From assembly GCA_003233545.1 (NCBI GenBank), contig QILZ01000348.1, positions 1 to 11,678 on the forward strand: a DNA stretch of 11,678 nt, read 5' to 3'. Below, piece by piece: positions 1 through 6,734 of the stretch. Position numbers and translations under genes: made by a program. Source of the DNA: Spirochaetales bacterium. GTDB taxonomy: Bacteria; Spirochaetota; Spirochaetia; SZUA-6. Positions within the stretch are counted from its first letter, which is position 1. Each line of letters starts with the position of its first letter. The notes beneath the pieces were generated by a model, which searched no databases, was not told the origin of the DNA, and saw only the letters and a list, made by a program, of their open reading frames with translations.

Positions 1-34
1 ACTTAGGCAACTAAGTCTGACAAGGTTTTGCTAT

Positions 35-214
35 TTGATTTGGCAGGTGTTGGCAAAGAGAGTGGGCAGGGAACACCGTACTGAAAAATCATACATTAAC
101 TGGATAAAGCATTTTGCACAGTTTATAAATTATAAAAGTCCGGGAGATACTAAAGAAAAAGATATTAAATATTTTCTAACACACCTTGCAATAGACAGAA
201 AATTGGCTCCTTCT
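35..214 (+). pseudogene. Tyrosine recombinase (integron-integrase-like), N-terminal fragment
   Basis: About 60 codons match the N-terminal SAM-like core-binding domain of tyrosine recombinases, closest in style to integron integrases: HRTEKSYINWIKHFAQF, then a short linker, then KDIKYFLTHLAIDRKLAPS. Family members use this domain to clasp the core site; the catalytic R-H-R-Y domain follows it. Here homology stops after the APS residues near base 214, and the reading frame then enters antisense transposase sequence and ends at 249. More than three quarters of a normal 320-residue enzyme is missing, including every catalytic residue, so it cannot recombine DNA. The start is uncertain: the frame opens near 35 with a non-ATG codon and no clear ribosome binding site, and the true 5' end may also be damaged. 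Because the IntI-specific insertion lies in the lost part, integron origin is an inference from the N-terminal style only. Confidence 0.6.
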
Positions 215-750
215 ATAACAGCTGCCATTTCCTTAACTTCCAATCGATAAACATCGTCCTTTTCCTCCATCTTTTCCCTGCTAAGGTTATACAATCTTGT
301 CATGTGCTTTTTGGAGAGGAATGATTTTAATCTGTCATTTAATTTCTTAACCGTTTTCAAATCCCCTTCCAGCTTGGCTTCCCCTATGAGCTTGAGAAAT
401 AAAGCGATATTTCTATCCCGTTTCCTTCGTGTTTTCCTTGCTGCTTCTTATTATATCCGGCTATGAATCGAATCTCCTTTGGATATTTCTTCTGAAGCAC
501 AGGTGTCAAATCAGAATAGCCAGACACCTGAAGCAGATCGTCAGGGTTTTTTACCACTTTCGTAAGCAGATGACCAATCACTTTACGATTCCTCTTATCT
601 AATCCCAGGATGTACTCGTATTCTTGCCCTTTGATCATCTCTATATTCTTAATAGTTATCATCCCCCGATTCCCCCACAATAATGGCTTTCTCCATTCTA
701 AATCTCTCCTTTAGATCCTCTACCACTTCTTGCACAGTGGCCTTGTCTAA
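205..750 (-). pseudogene. IS1634/IS4-superfamily transposase remnant with two frameshifts
   Basis: Reading the minus strand from 750 down, three frames must be joined. The first gives a segment like VQEVVEDLKERFRMEKAIIV (about 750-680). A one-base gain in a G run near 670-675 then shifts to a frame giving RGMITIKNIEMI, EYEYILGLDKRN and a segment ending IRFIAGYNKKQ. A second shift near 440 leads to a basic stretch (ARKTRRKRDRNIALFLKLIG) that continues to MTRLYNLSREKMEEKDD and ends at about 205-214 against the integrase fragment. The V-G-(D/N)-R-G-M block carrying a catalytic-acid position, the tyrosine-rich YEYILG segment and the charged helix that follows are typical of the middle of IS1634-like DDE transposases; the catalytic aspartate reads as Asn if the frame is repaired. 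Both termini and the element ends are missing, so this is a dead fragment. Family assignment is from remembered motifs, not a search. Confidence 0.6.
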
Positions 751-1005
751 TCACCTTACTGGGAATTTAGTTTACCATTCACAACTATTTGATCACTGAG
801 GTTCTATCGGCCGTAAGCGCCATCATTCCGGTATACGGAGGGTTTTGCAATCAAGTATCTCCTCATGAGATAGATAGGCAGGTAACAGGTCTTTTAATGC
901 CGGGAGCCTGTTTAAACAGGCTCCCGGCATTAGAGTACCTTATGCTTAAAAAGTATTCCCTTTTATGGACTTGCCTGAAAGTAAGTGGTGATATATTACT
1001 AAATC
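751..1005. other. Gene-free stretch with a perfect palindrome
   Basis: No gene on either strand is convincing here. On the minus strand about 24 codons just left of the palindrome (about 898-825) read LKDLLPAYLSHEEILDCKTL before a stop. This looks like protein-coding sequence but I do not recognise it; it may be another decayed fragment. The forward frame from 789 to 1073 is an unlikely protein that runs through the palindrome and into the antitoxin gene. Confidence 0.4.
895..932. repeat. Perfect 38-bp palindrome
   Basis: The arm TAATGCCGGGAGCCTG is followed by the self-complementary centre TTTAAA and then the exact reverse complement of the arm, with no mismatch across 38 bp. It can extrude as a cruciform or fold as a hairpin with almost no loop. 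It is GC-rich in AT-rich surroundings. No T-tract follows on either strand (AGAGTACC on the right, AAAAGACC on the minus-strand side), so it is not a classical terminator. It lies about 75 bp upstream of the antitoxin start. Confidence 0.9.
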
Positions 1006-1206
1006 ATGTCCACAGTAGAGGAAATAAAATCTGCAATTTCCCGTTTACCACGAAAAGAAGTGGTTCGTCTTAGTGACTGGTTTGAAGATTTTAAAGCAAA
1101 AGAGTGGGATCGGGAATTTGAAGAAGACGTACAGAATGGAAAGTTAGATAAACTTGCAAAACAGGCTATTAAAGAGTTTCAAGAAGATAAATGTACTAAG
1201 CTGTGA
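1006..1206 (+). CDS. Small antitoxin of a RelE/ParE-type toxin-antitoxin pair
   Basis: A 66-residue acidic, helical protein beginning MSTVEEIKSAISRLPRKEV and continuing with a WFEDFKAKEWDREFEEDV segment and the ending LDKLAKQAIKEFQEDK. This pattern (an I-x-x-LP-x-x-E helix, then a W-D-x-x-x-E-x-D helix, then a G-K-L-D-x-L-x-x-x-A helix) is that of short antitoxins that typically sit directly upstream of a RelE/ParE-like toxin. The usual length is 65 to 75 residues, so it appears complete. The family's role is to bind and neutralise the toxin and usually to repress its own promoter. Its stop TGA overlaps the GTGA start of the next frame, implying translational coupling. The Shine-Dalgarno signal is weak: only AAGTGGTG far upstream. 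It is the only apparently intact gene in the left 2.1 kb. Confidence 0.7.
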   Translation: MSTVEEIKSAISRLPRKEVVRLSDWFEDFKAKEWDREFEEDVQNGKLDKLAKQAIKEFQEDKCTKL

Positions 1207-1358
1207 AACATCCTTATCTTCACCTTAAAAAAGTGGATGTATATTGGTCGGTAAAAATAGGACGCAGGTATAGAGCTTTAGCAGTAGAAAGACAGGAAAA
1301 TTTAATTTGGTTCTGGATTGAGAAACACTCAGATTACGATAGATTGATAAATTCCTAA
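1203..1358 (+). pseudogene. RelE/ParE-type toxin with a probable in-frame internal deletion
   Basis: The frame starts at GTG 1203, overlapping the antitoxin stop by 4 nt, and gives 51 residues. From residue 3 on it matches the C-terminal half of small RelE/ParE-superfamily toxins that pair with this antitoxin type: HPYLHLKKV, then YWSVKIGRRYRALAVE, then LIWFWIEKHSDYDRLI. Family members are about 85 to 90 residues. They begin with a short basic segment and an N-terminal helix pair before the HPSLxFKKV strand. Here the first residues (V-K-H) run straight into that strand, as if about 35 codons were removed in frame while start and coupling were kept. The toxin therefore lacks the helical face of the fold and is probably inactive. 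It could instead be an unusually short functional relative; I consider that less likely. Confidence 0.6.
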
Positions 1359-1782
1359 GGCCTATACCATTATAGTTTTCCGTTTCAGTACCTGCTGCTA
1401 AACGACCTATTATCTATCAGCCCTTACATGCCGGAATACTTCCGGGAATACTCATTTCATTCTTCCGGCTCTAATGGAAATGGAAGTAACCATATATATT
1501 TTTTAACTTTAAAAAAGAAGGTTAAAACACTATTTAAAACAAAGTCTGTTCTGCCATGGAAGGCAGGACAGGAGCATACACAGATTAAGGAGAGAAAAAG
1601 GATTTCTGTTTTTAGAATTTTGTATTGGAGAATAGAATCGTAAGCTTCCATAATCCTTTTTCTGTTTAATTTCGGCTGCAGGTTAAACGGATAGGTTTAA
1701 ATGGAGTATTCTGTAGGGATTTCAGCTCTGCCTATTCTGGCAAGCCGTTCTCTCCCCAGCTTGCTCTCATACTCCATTTCAA
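1359..1782. other. Gene-free stretch with several inverted repeats
   Basis: I see no convincing gene here. Visible structure: a hairpin CTGTTCTGCC / GGCAGGACAG with a 6-nt loop (1546-1571, one G-T wobble); a 12-bp inverted repeat AGAAAAAGGATT / AATCCTTTTTCT (1593-1604 and 1652-1663); and an 11-bp inverted repeat at 1699-1779, listed separately. A small CCGGAA TAC TTCCGG hairpin lies at 1431-1445. A 26-codon minus-strand frame (1777-1697) fills the last repeat interval; its product is not recognised. The stretch is best read as decayed mobile-element DNA. Confidence 0.5.
1699..1779. repeat. 11-bp inverted repeat bounding an 81-bp interval
   Basis: AAATGGAGTAT (1699-1709) and ATACTCCATTT (1769-1779) are perfect reverse complements separated by 59 bp. 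The interval contains a 26-codon minus-strand frame whose ATG lies inside the right arm and whose stop overlaps the left arm. It could be a miniature element or the ends of a small deleted insertion; no target duplication is evident. Confidence 0.5.
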
Positions 1783-2000
1783 TTATCTAAGAAAGGATAC
1801 GGGAATAGGAAATGTTTCCCTTATCAGCTTTAGTATAAGTCCATGAGGTATTTCATCAAAGAATCTCTTTAAATCAATACTTACACTCCATGATTTATCT
1901 TCCTGTACTTTAGCTTGTATAGACTTTATTGCGTCATGCTGACTTTTCCCTTTAAGACACTATCCGATCCATGATACCGGCAATACCCATGCAGGTAAAA
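1783..2000 (-). pseudogene. Group II intron reverse transcriptase/maturase remnant
   Basis: On the minus strand a 58-codon open stretch (1959-1783) contains KGKSQHDAIKSIQ and then WSVSIDLKRFFDEIPHGLI. These correspond to the F-R-P-G-R-S-x-H-x-A-I block and to reverse-transcriptase motif A (I-D-L-x-x-F-F-D, carrying the first catalytic aspartate) of group II intron-encoded proteins. Just upstream, about 2000-1960, another frame reads GIAGIMDRIV, resembling the G-I-P-T-x-x-D-R-x-V block. In intact proteins about 25 residues separate these two blocks; here they abut and are separated by a stop, so a deletion has joined them. The YADD motif, the maturase and endonuclease domains and any recognisable intron RNA domain V are absent. 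It is a non-functional fragment. Confidence 0.65.
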
Positions 2001-2140
2001 CAATCTACTTTTTACTCTCTGACAATTTTTTAGGCAAATCTATCGAAGAAAAGTATAATATGTGTAATTTTCATTCATCCTTCTTATTGTTTCTGGTATT
2101 GTTGTTTTACCGGAGTCAGCTTTAGTTCCATAAGAATTAT
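2001..2140. other. Short gene-free leader before the forward URO-D gene
   Basis: AT-rich sequence between the reverse-transcriptase remnant and the forward gene. The minus-strand frame crossing it (2396-2040) runs antisense into the methyltransferase gene and has no recognisable protein character. I see no RNA gene or riboswitch here. Confidence 0.4.
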
Positions 2141-2170
2141 TTGACTTTGAGAGAGAATAGTTGTAGTAAT
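2141..2170 (+). promoter_or_regulatory. Candidate sigma-70-type promoter for the forward URO-D gene
   Basis: TTGACT (2141-2146) matches 5 of 6 positions of the -35 consensus. An 18-nt spacer then leads to AGTAAT (2165-2170), which matches 4 of 6 positions of the -10 consensus. Transcription would begin only a few bases before the Shine-Dalgarno sequence, so the leader would be very short. A weak call made by eye. Confidence 0.3.
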
Positions 2171-2176
2171 ATCTAT

Positions 2177-2193
2177 AAAAGGTGTGCCTGTTG
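2177..2193 (+). promoter_or_regulatory. Ribosome binding site selecting a TTG start
   Basis: AAAAGG (2177-2182) sits 8 nt before TTG at 2191, a normal spacing. The in-frame GTG at 2182 overlaps this sequence and so has no usable site of its own. A TAA at 2176-2178 blocks any start further upstream. From TTG the protein begins M-N-S-L-E-R-T, the usual opening of the family. Confidence 0.65.
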
Positions 2194-3207
2194 AATAGTC
2201 TGGAGCGAACCCGAAAATCGATCCGGGGAGAAAAGATAGACCGTATTCCGACTTTCCCGATTCTCTTAGCATCTGCCTGCCGGCTGTTAGGCGTAAAACA
2301 GAGAGAATACAACCTTAACCCGGAAATCATGGCCGATACACTTATGAAGGCCCGCGATTTAACCGGCAGTGACGGAATATATGTATCCAGAGACAACTGG
2401 GTCTGTCACCAGGCTCTCGGAGGTAATCTGACTTTTCCGGAAGATGATGAATCCTACAGCAAAAAAGCGATACTGCAGTCAGTGAAAGAATATACAAAAC
2501 TTAAGGTGCCCGATCCCGAAACAGCACCCGGAATGCAGACCGTACTTGCTGCAGCAAAAAAAGTAGTCCGGGAAGCAGGTAATAAGTACTATATTCAGGC
2601 TAATATCGACAGCGGACCCTTTAGTCTCGCAGCAATATTAAGAGGTACTCAAAGCTTTTTACTGGATATCGTTACGGAAGACGAACAATTGCTCAAAGAT
2701 TTTTTAGATTTCTGTACCGAAGTGGTTATCACTTACGGCAAATACATGATTGCAACGGGAGTACACGGTATTCAATACGGAGATGCGACGGCGAGCCTTA
2801 TTAGTCCCGAACATTATAAAAAATTTGTTCTGCCCTATCAGCAGAAAACCATAGATGCTCTGTCAGGTAAAAACTGCGATCTCTGGATTCATATATGTGG
2901 TGATACCCGGCATATTTTACAATTCGTAAAAGGTTTAAACATCCGGGGATTCGAGGTAGATTCTAAAGTGCAAATGACTACCGCCCGCCGGCTGCTCGGA
3001 GATAAAATATCTCTTAAAGGTAATCTTGATACTACCTTTTTATTAATGAAAAGTCCCGAGGCGATATACAAGGCCACTATAAATATTCTTAAAAGCGGGA
3101 ACTTTAATACAGGGATTGTAATGTCCCCCGGTTGCGGTGTGCCCAGAATGACACCTTTAGCAAACCTGAAAGCTATGGTTAAAGCCTGTAAAGATTATAA
3201 ACTTTGA
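2191..3207 (+). CDS. MtaA/CmuA-like methylcobamide methyltransferase, URO-D family
   Basis: The protein has 338 residues from TTG 2191, the usual length for the family. It opens SLERTRKSIRGEKIDRIPTF, has the YGDATASLISPE block (about residues 196-207), and carries WIHICGD with His234 and Cys236, followed by SPGCGVP with Cys315. The HxC...C triad is the zinc site that activates the thiol acceptor in MtaA/MtbA-type enzymes, which move a methyl group between a corrinoid protein and a thiol such as coenzyme M. The HemE signature RQAGR is absent, so a role in haem synthesis is unlikely. Acceptor and donor are unknown; no corrinoid protein is encoded in the window. It is cytoplasmic, with no signal peptide. 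It is transcribed alone towards the reverse operon, whose last gene is a distant paralogue. Methyl transfer is inferred from the motif; the family is near certain. Confidence 0.85.
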   Translation: MNSLERTRKSIRGEKIDRIPTFPILLASACRLLGVKQREYNLNPEIMADTLMKARDLTGSDGIYVSRDNWVCHQALGGNLTFPEDDESYSKKAILQSVKEYTKLKVPDPETAPGMQTVLAAAKKVVREAGNKYYIQANIDSGPFSLAAILRGTQSFLLDIVTEDEQLLKDFLDFCTEVVITYGKYMIATGVHGIQYGDATASLISPEHYKKFVLPYQQKTIDALSGKNCDLWIHICGDTRHILQFVKGLNIRGFEVDSKVQMTTARRLLGDKISLKGNLDTTFLLMKSPEAIYKATINILKSGNFNTGIVMSPGCGVPRMTPLANLKAMVKACKDYKL

Positions 3208-3211
3208 TTAT

Positions 3212-4342
3212 TCATCCTCCATACTTTACAGCTGCATTTATAAATGAAATAATATTATCAGAAGTTTTTACAGGTAACGGACTTATAAATGGAGAACTCG
3301 TAGGCATTAGTAAAAAGGGAGCTTTAGATCCGGCCTCTTCGATTGCTGTTGCCACCAGTTTTTCAATTTCTTCTGTCGAAGCACGATCGAATGCATCTAA
3401 TTCGATATTACCCATGATAACCATAGAGTTTTCGACACGGCATGCTATATCGCCAAGAGAAATATCACCATCAGGAGAAGGCTCGCACGGATCGATCGCA
3501 TCTACTCCGAGTTCCATAAAATCATCTAATATTTTACTAATAGGACCATGACAATGATACCGCACAATACCATCTGCGCCATGAATCATTTTTACAATAG
3601 GCTTATCAAATTCAGTTACAGAATGGTGATAAAAGTCGGGAGATGCCATGGGCGGTGCGCAGTACTCTGCGCCGCAGATGCGGAACGATTCACCAATTCC
3701 TGCCCGTAAGATAATATCAAGCCAGTTCATAATAATTTGTTGTGCCTTCTCTAATAGCGCATCGACTTTTTCCGGCATGGTATAAACACGGAGCAGAAAA
3801 TCTTCATATCCCATGTTTTCGATTATCAATCCAATCGGATTCGGCATCTGAACCTGCATTATCCCGGATTCTCCTAACTGCAAGAGAAGCTTTTTATATA
3901 TTTTAATATCAGGCAATTTCGGTTTAAAAGTCATGGATAAAAAAGAATCTATGTCCTGATCCGTTTTAATTAAATTATCCTCTCTCCAAATTGACATATT
4001 CCCTTTAATCCGTTTATATTCCGCAGTAAGGTCTTTAATTGGTGTATGCAGCGTATAGTGATAATAAGTAGTATCTCCTTTTTGATAAATACTTTCTTCT
4101 TTTTGTTCAGGATCTTCGACTTCCAGAATATCGGTTAGCCCGAATGACCACCAATATGGAAGATACGAAACCTGTATATGATCGTACTTATCGGAATATT
4201 CCAATACTTCCCGGTAAGAAGGATCTTCTGCCATCCATTTATGGCTGTACCTATCGACTCCGTAAGTAGAAAACGGAATGTATCCGATATTCTTTTTTTC
4301 TTTGATCAGTTTTAATAATGCTTCTCTCCGCGTTAATTTCAT
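3212..4342 (-). CDS. URO-D-like protein with HxH in place of HxC (operon copy 2)
   Basis: 376 residues, starting at ATG 4342 with GGAG about 8 nt upstream. Family features are the N-terminal TRREALLKLIKEKK helix, an aspartate/proline-rich middle, and the barrel-strand motif IVRYHCHGPISKIL followed by LGVDAIDPCEPSP, which mirrors the H-x-C-G...G-x-x-x-x-x-D segment of methyltransferases. Here the ligand-like residues are His263 and His265, with Cys264 between them. The C-terminal strand reads LLMPTSSPFISPL with no cysteine, so the standard HxC...C zinc site is not present. An extra cysteine cluster (RICGAEYCAP, 221-230) precedes it. RQAGR is missing, so this is not HemE. It is the last gene of the reverse operon, 36 nt after the AGE gene, and its stop lies 4 nt from that of the convergent methyltransferase gene. 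Substrate and reaction are unknown. Confidence 0.8.
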   Translation of the reverse strand: MKLTRREALLKLIKEKKNIGYIPFSTYGVDRYSHKWMAEDPSYREVLEYSDKYDHIQVSYLPYWWSFGLTDILEVEDPEQKEESIYQKGDTTYYHYTLHTPIKDLTAEYKRIKGNMSIWREDNLIKTDQDIDSFLSMTFKPKLPDIKIYKKLLLQLGESGIMQVQMPNPIGLIIENMGYEDFLLRVYTMPEKVDALLEKAQQIIMNWLDIILRAGIGESFRICGAEYCAPPMASPDFYHHSVTEFDKPIVKMIHGADGIVRYHCHGPISKILDDFMELGVDAIDPCEPSPDGDISLGDIACRVENSMVIMGNIELDAFDRASTEEIEKLVATAIEEAGSKAPFLLMPTSSPFISPLPVKTSDNIISFINAAVKYGG

Positions 4343-4378
4343 TTATTTAACTCCATCCTGATAAATAATAATTTTCTA

Positions 4379-5566
4379 TTACTCATTACTATTTTTTAAG
4401 TAATTTGAAAGCAGAAGATACATATTAAGCTCCTGTCTTGGGAGATGAAAAGGCCCCTTCCAATTATTACCTTTAAAATCCAGAGCAATGGTCCCATCCC
4501 GATGAAGATAACCGAACCATTCCCCATACTCTTTATCAGGAAAATGTTTTAAGGACCAATCCAATATTTTCTCGAACCAGTCGAGATATTTCTTTTTACC
4601 TGTTAAATTATAAGCTAAGAAAGTTGCATATATTGCCTCATTATGAGGCCACCATAATTTCATGTCCCATTCGAGTTGTTCTGCCTGTTTTCCTTCTATA
4701 TCTACAAAGTAAAATAAGCCGCCGTATTTTTTATCCCAACCCAGTTCAAGCGCAGAATCTAAAAATGGTAAAATCTTATTAATTAACCGTCTATTATTTC
4801 TAATCCTTCCTTCTTCCATTAAGAACCAGCATATTTCGATTTCATGTCCGGGATCTATACATCTTCCCTCAGGCAAATCTATAAATTCACCATTAATACC
4901 TACAGTCTCGAGAAGAATTCCGGACTCGTCCTTTGCAAAATATGTAAAAATCTCTCCTATGAATTCATCTATCAGTTTATTATACTTTTCATCATTTTCC
5001 GCTTTTCTTAAAACTTGAATTGTATTTATCAGAATCATAGGCATAGAAAGGCTGCGTGTCTGCCTGGTTTCCGGATAGACTTTTGCCGGCAAAGAACCTT
5101 TTGTCCTGTAAAAATTAAGTACCATTTCCAGAATATTTTTTGCAACAGACAGAGCTTCCTTATCACCGGACGCTCTCGCATACTCTGCTAATGCAATAAC
5201 AGCAAAGGTTTCCGTAAAAAGATACCTGCGTTTCCTTAAAGGTTTACCCTCCCTTGTTACGGTAAAGAACATACGTCCGTCAGTATCAAATCCGTATTTT
5301 TTTATAAATTCAATACCATGATGAGACAACTCCAGCCATTCATCTCTTTTTTCAAGCTCATTATACATACGTGCAAACAACCATGCCGCCCTGCCCTGAA
5401 TCCACATCGATTTATCCGTTGATAATACATCACCCTTTCTGTCGAGGTAGGTTAAAAATCCTCCGTGTTTATAATCTATCGAATTATTAACCCAAAACAG
5501 AACCGTATCATTAACAAGTTGGTTATAAAAATAATTCTTAAGCTTATCTATTTTTTCTTTTTTCAT
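4379..5566 (-). CDS. AGE-family sugar epimerase/isomerase (copy 1)
   Basis: 395 residues, the typical length of N-acylglucosamine 2-epimerase, cellobiose 2-epimerase and aldose-ketose isomerase relatives, which fold as an (alpha/alpha)6 barrel. Signature segments in order: DYKHGGFLTYLD (31-42), MWIQGRAAWLFARMY (54-68), FTETFAVIALAEYA (117-130), DPGHEIEICWFL (238-249), LGWDKKYGGLFYF (275-287), KLWWPHNEAIYATFLAY (303-319) and GPFHLPRQELN (371-381). The histidines expected to act in proton transfer are present: His241, His308 and His374. There is no signal peptide, so it acts in the cytoplasm, presumably on the imported sugar. Its ATG overlaps the upstream gene's TGA (ATGA), so translation is coupled to the URO-D-like protein. 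The sequence does not decide between 2-epimerase and ketose isomerase activity, nor the sugar. Confidence 0.88.
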   Translation of the reverse strand: MKKEKIDKLKNYFYNQLVNDTVLFWVNNSIDYKHGGFLTYLDRKGDVLSTDKSMWIQGRAAWLFARMYNELEKRDEWLELSHHGIEFIKKYGFDTDGRMFFTVTREGKPLRKRRYLFTETFAVIALAEYARASGDKEALSVAKNILEMVLNFYRTKGSLPAKVYPETRQTRSLSMPMILINTIQVLRKAENDEKYNKLIDEFIGEIFTYFAKDESGILLETVGINGEFIDLPEGRCIDPGHEIEICWFLMEEGRIRNNRRLINKILPFLDSALELGWDKKYGGLFYFVDIEGKQAEQLEWDMKLWWPHNEAIYATFLAYNLTGKKKYLDWFEKILDWSLKHFPDKEYGEWFGYLHRDGTIALDFKGNNWKGPFHLPRQELNMYLLLSNYLKNSNE

Positions 5567-6723
5567 TTTAAAATTCTTTCTCTTTTAAATATTTGCCGCC
5601 ACTTTTCCCAATCATGTAGCGCCAATTCTTCAGGTGCTTCGGTTGCCATAAAAATGTAATGATAACCTGATATTTGTGATAGTTTACACGCCCTTTTTGT
5701 AAATATCTCTACTTTATCAATGGAATAACGATATAGATCACCAACCATTCCACCACAGAATACGACTTTATCGCTATATTTTTTTACTAAATCAGTTAAA
5801 TTCGGGTTTTCAACCCGGTCGAAAGGATTAACGATATCCACTCCGGCAGCAATTATATCGGGTATTATAGAACCTATATTCCCATGGGAATGCAGGTGTA
5901 AAAAAGCTCCGTACTTATGTATTAAATGCGCCAGTTCTTCGTACCATGGAATAAAATATTTCCTTATCAATTCGGGTGATAATAAAAGTCCGTCTGCATT
6001 TCCAAAATCATCGCAAACATCTATAACCTCGACTCCTCTTTCTAAATACATTTCGACTGCTTGTAAGCTAAATTCCGCTAAAATTCTTGTGAATTTTTTC
6101 ATAAAGTCCGGTTTTAAAACCAAATTCATCATTACTGTGGAAAAATCCATGAACGAATTGTGAATTCCTGAAAAAAATCCCTGGATTGATCCGGTCGGCA
6201 CAAAACCTGCATCTTTAAAATACTTACTGTCTTCCTGAATATCCTTAAACCTGCCAGGATTACTCATATCAGGAAGTTCTAACTTTTCCAAATCACCTTC
6301 ATCTTTTACAGGAAAGTCAAAGTATTGAATCGCATGCGGATGAAAATCTATTTTTCGTTTATGACCGCCTTCGTACTCGACAATCTTATACTGATCGGTT
6401 CGTTCGATTACCGTAGGCTGAATCTCTCCGGGGCCGCCATGTCCGAAAGGGAAAACGCCGCCTTTGCCAACACCTATAGTAGCCATATCCATATATTCAG
6501 CCATATTAACAGCACGCTTTCTGCTTTGTTCAGTACGTGGCTCTTTAGAAAAAGTTTTTCCCGGAGGATCATCCGAAGGCAGGTAATATGTATTTTCATC
6601 ATAACAACTCGGAGGAGCAAATTTGTGAATAGCTCTTTCACTCCAGAAACCACTTGTTATTAAGGGTATCCGTTCCGGCTTTTCCCCGTTTAGCACTCTT
6701 AAAAAATCTTCTCTATTACTCAT
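5563..6723 (-). CDS. URO-D-like protein with HxHxH motif (operon copy 1)
   Basis: 386 residues. It opens SNREDFLRVLNGEKPERIPL, the classic N-terminus of the URO-D/methyltransferase superfamily. Later come CDDFGNADGLLLSPELIRKY (237-256), which is the family's D-x-x-x-x-x-G-x-x-x-S-P-E block, and AFLHLHSHGNIGSIIPDI (273-290), followed by AGVDIVNPFD and KVVFCGGM. The metal-site position is His278-x-His280-Gly, with a further His276, rather than HxC. The C-terminal strand (YHYIFMATEAPEE, 354-366) has no cysteine. RQAGR is absent, so this is not HemE. AGGA lies upstream of ATG 6723. The 11-nt gap to the preceding AGE gene and the ATGA overlap with the following one place it inside the operon. The reaction is unknown; another metal, or a function without metal, is possible. 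It is only distantly similar to operon copy 2. Confidence 0.82.
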   Translation of the reverse strand: MSNREDFLRVLNGEKPERIPLITSGFWSERAIHKFAPPSCYDENTYYLPSDDPPGKTFSKEPRTEQSRKRAVNMAEYMDMATIGVGKGGVFPFGHGGPGEIQPTVIERTDQYKIVEYEGGHKRKIDFHPHAIQYFDFPVKDEGDLEKLELPDMSNPGRFKDIQEDSKYFKDAGFVPTGSIQGFFSGIHNSFMDFSTVMMNLVLKPDFMKKFTRILAEFSLQAVEMYLERGVEVIDVCDDFGNADGLLLSPELIRKYFIPWYEELAHLIHKYGAFLHLHSHGNIGSIIPDIIAAGVDIVNPFDRVENPNLTDLVKKYSDKVVFCGGMVGDLYRYSIDKVEIFTKRACKLSQISGYHYIFMATEAPEELALHDWEKWRQIFKRERILK

Positions 6724-6734
6724 ACTTATATTTC

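Noticed and set aside
1..16. Hairpin ACTTAG GCAA CTAAGT at the window edge
   Set aside because: A 6-bp AT-rich stem is expected by chance, and the left flank is outside the window, so it cannot be judged.
1006..1358. Toxin-antitoxin pair as an integron cassette next to an IntI-like integrase fragment
   Set aside because: No attC-like site with the conserved R and L boxes is seen on either side, and the 38-bp palindrome is perfect rather than the imperfect structure with extrahelical bases expected of attC.
1428..1643. Forward 71-codon frame as a gene
   Set aside because: No ribosome binding site, low-complexity lysine-rich composition, it crosses several inverted repeats, and it has no recognisable motif.
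2040..2396. Minus-strand frame antisense to the start of the methyltransferase gene
   Set aside because: It is a shadow of the forward gene, with serine- and tyrosine-rich composition and no family features.
2191..6723. The three URO-D-fold genes as haem biosynthesis HemE
   Set aside because: None has the N-terminal RQAGR signature of HemE, there are three divergent copies, and no other haem gene is near.
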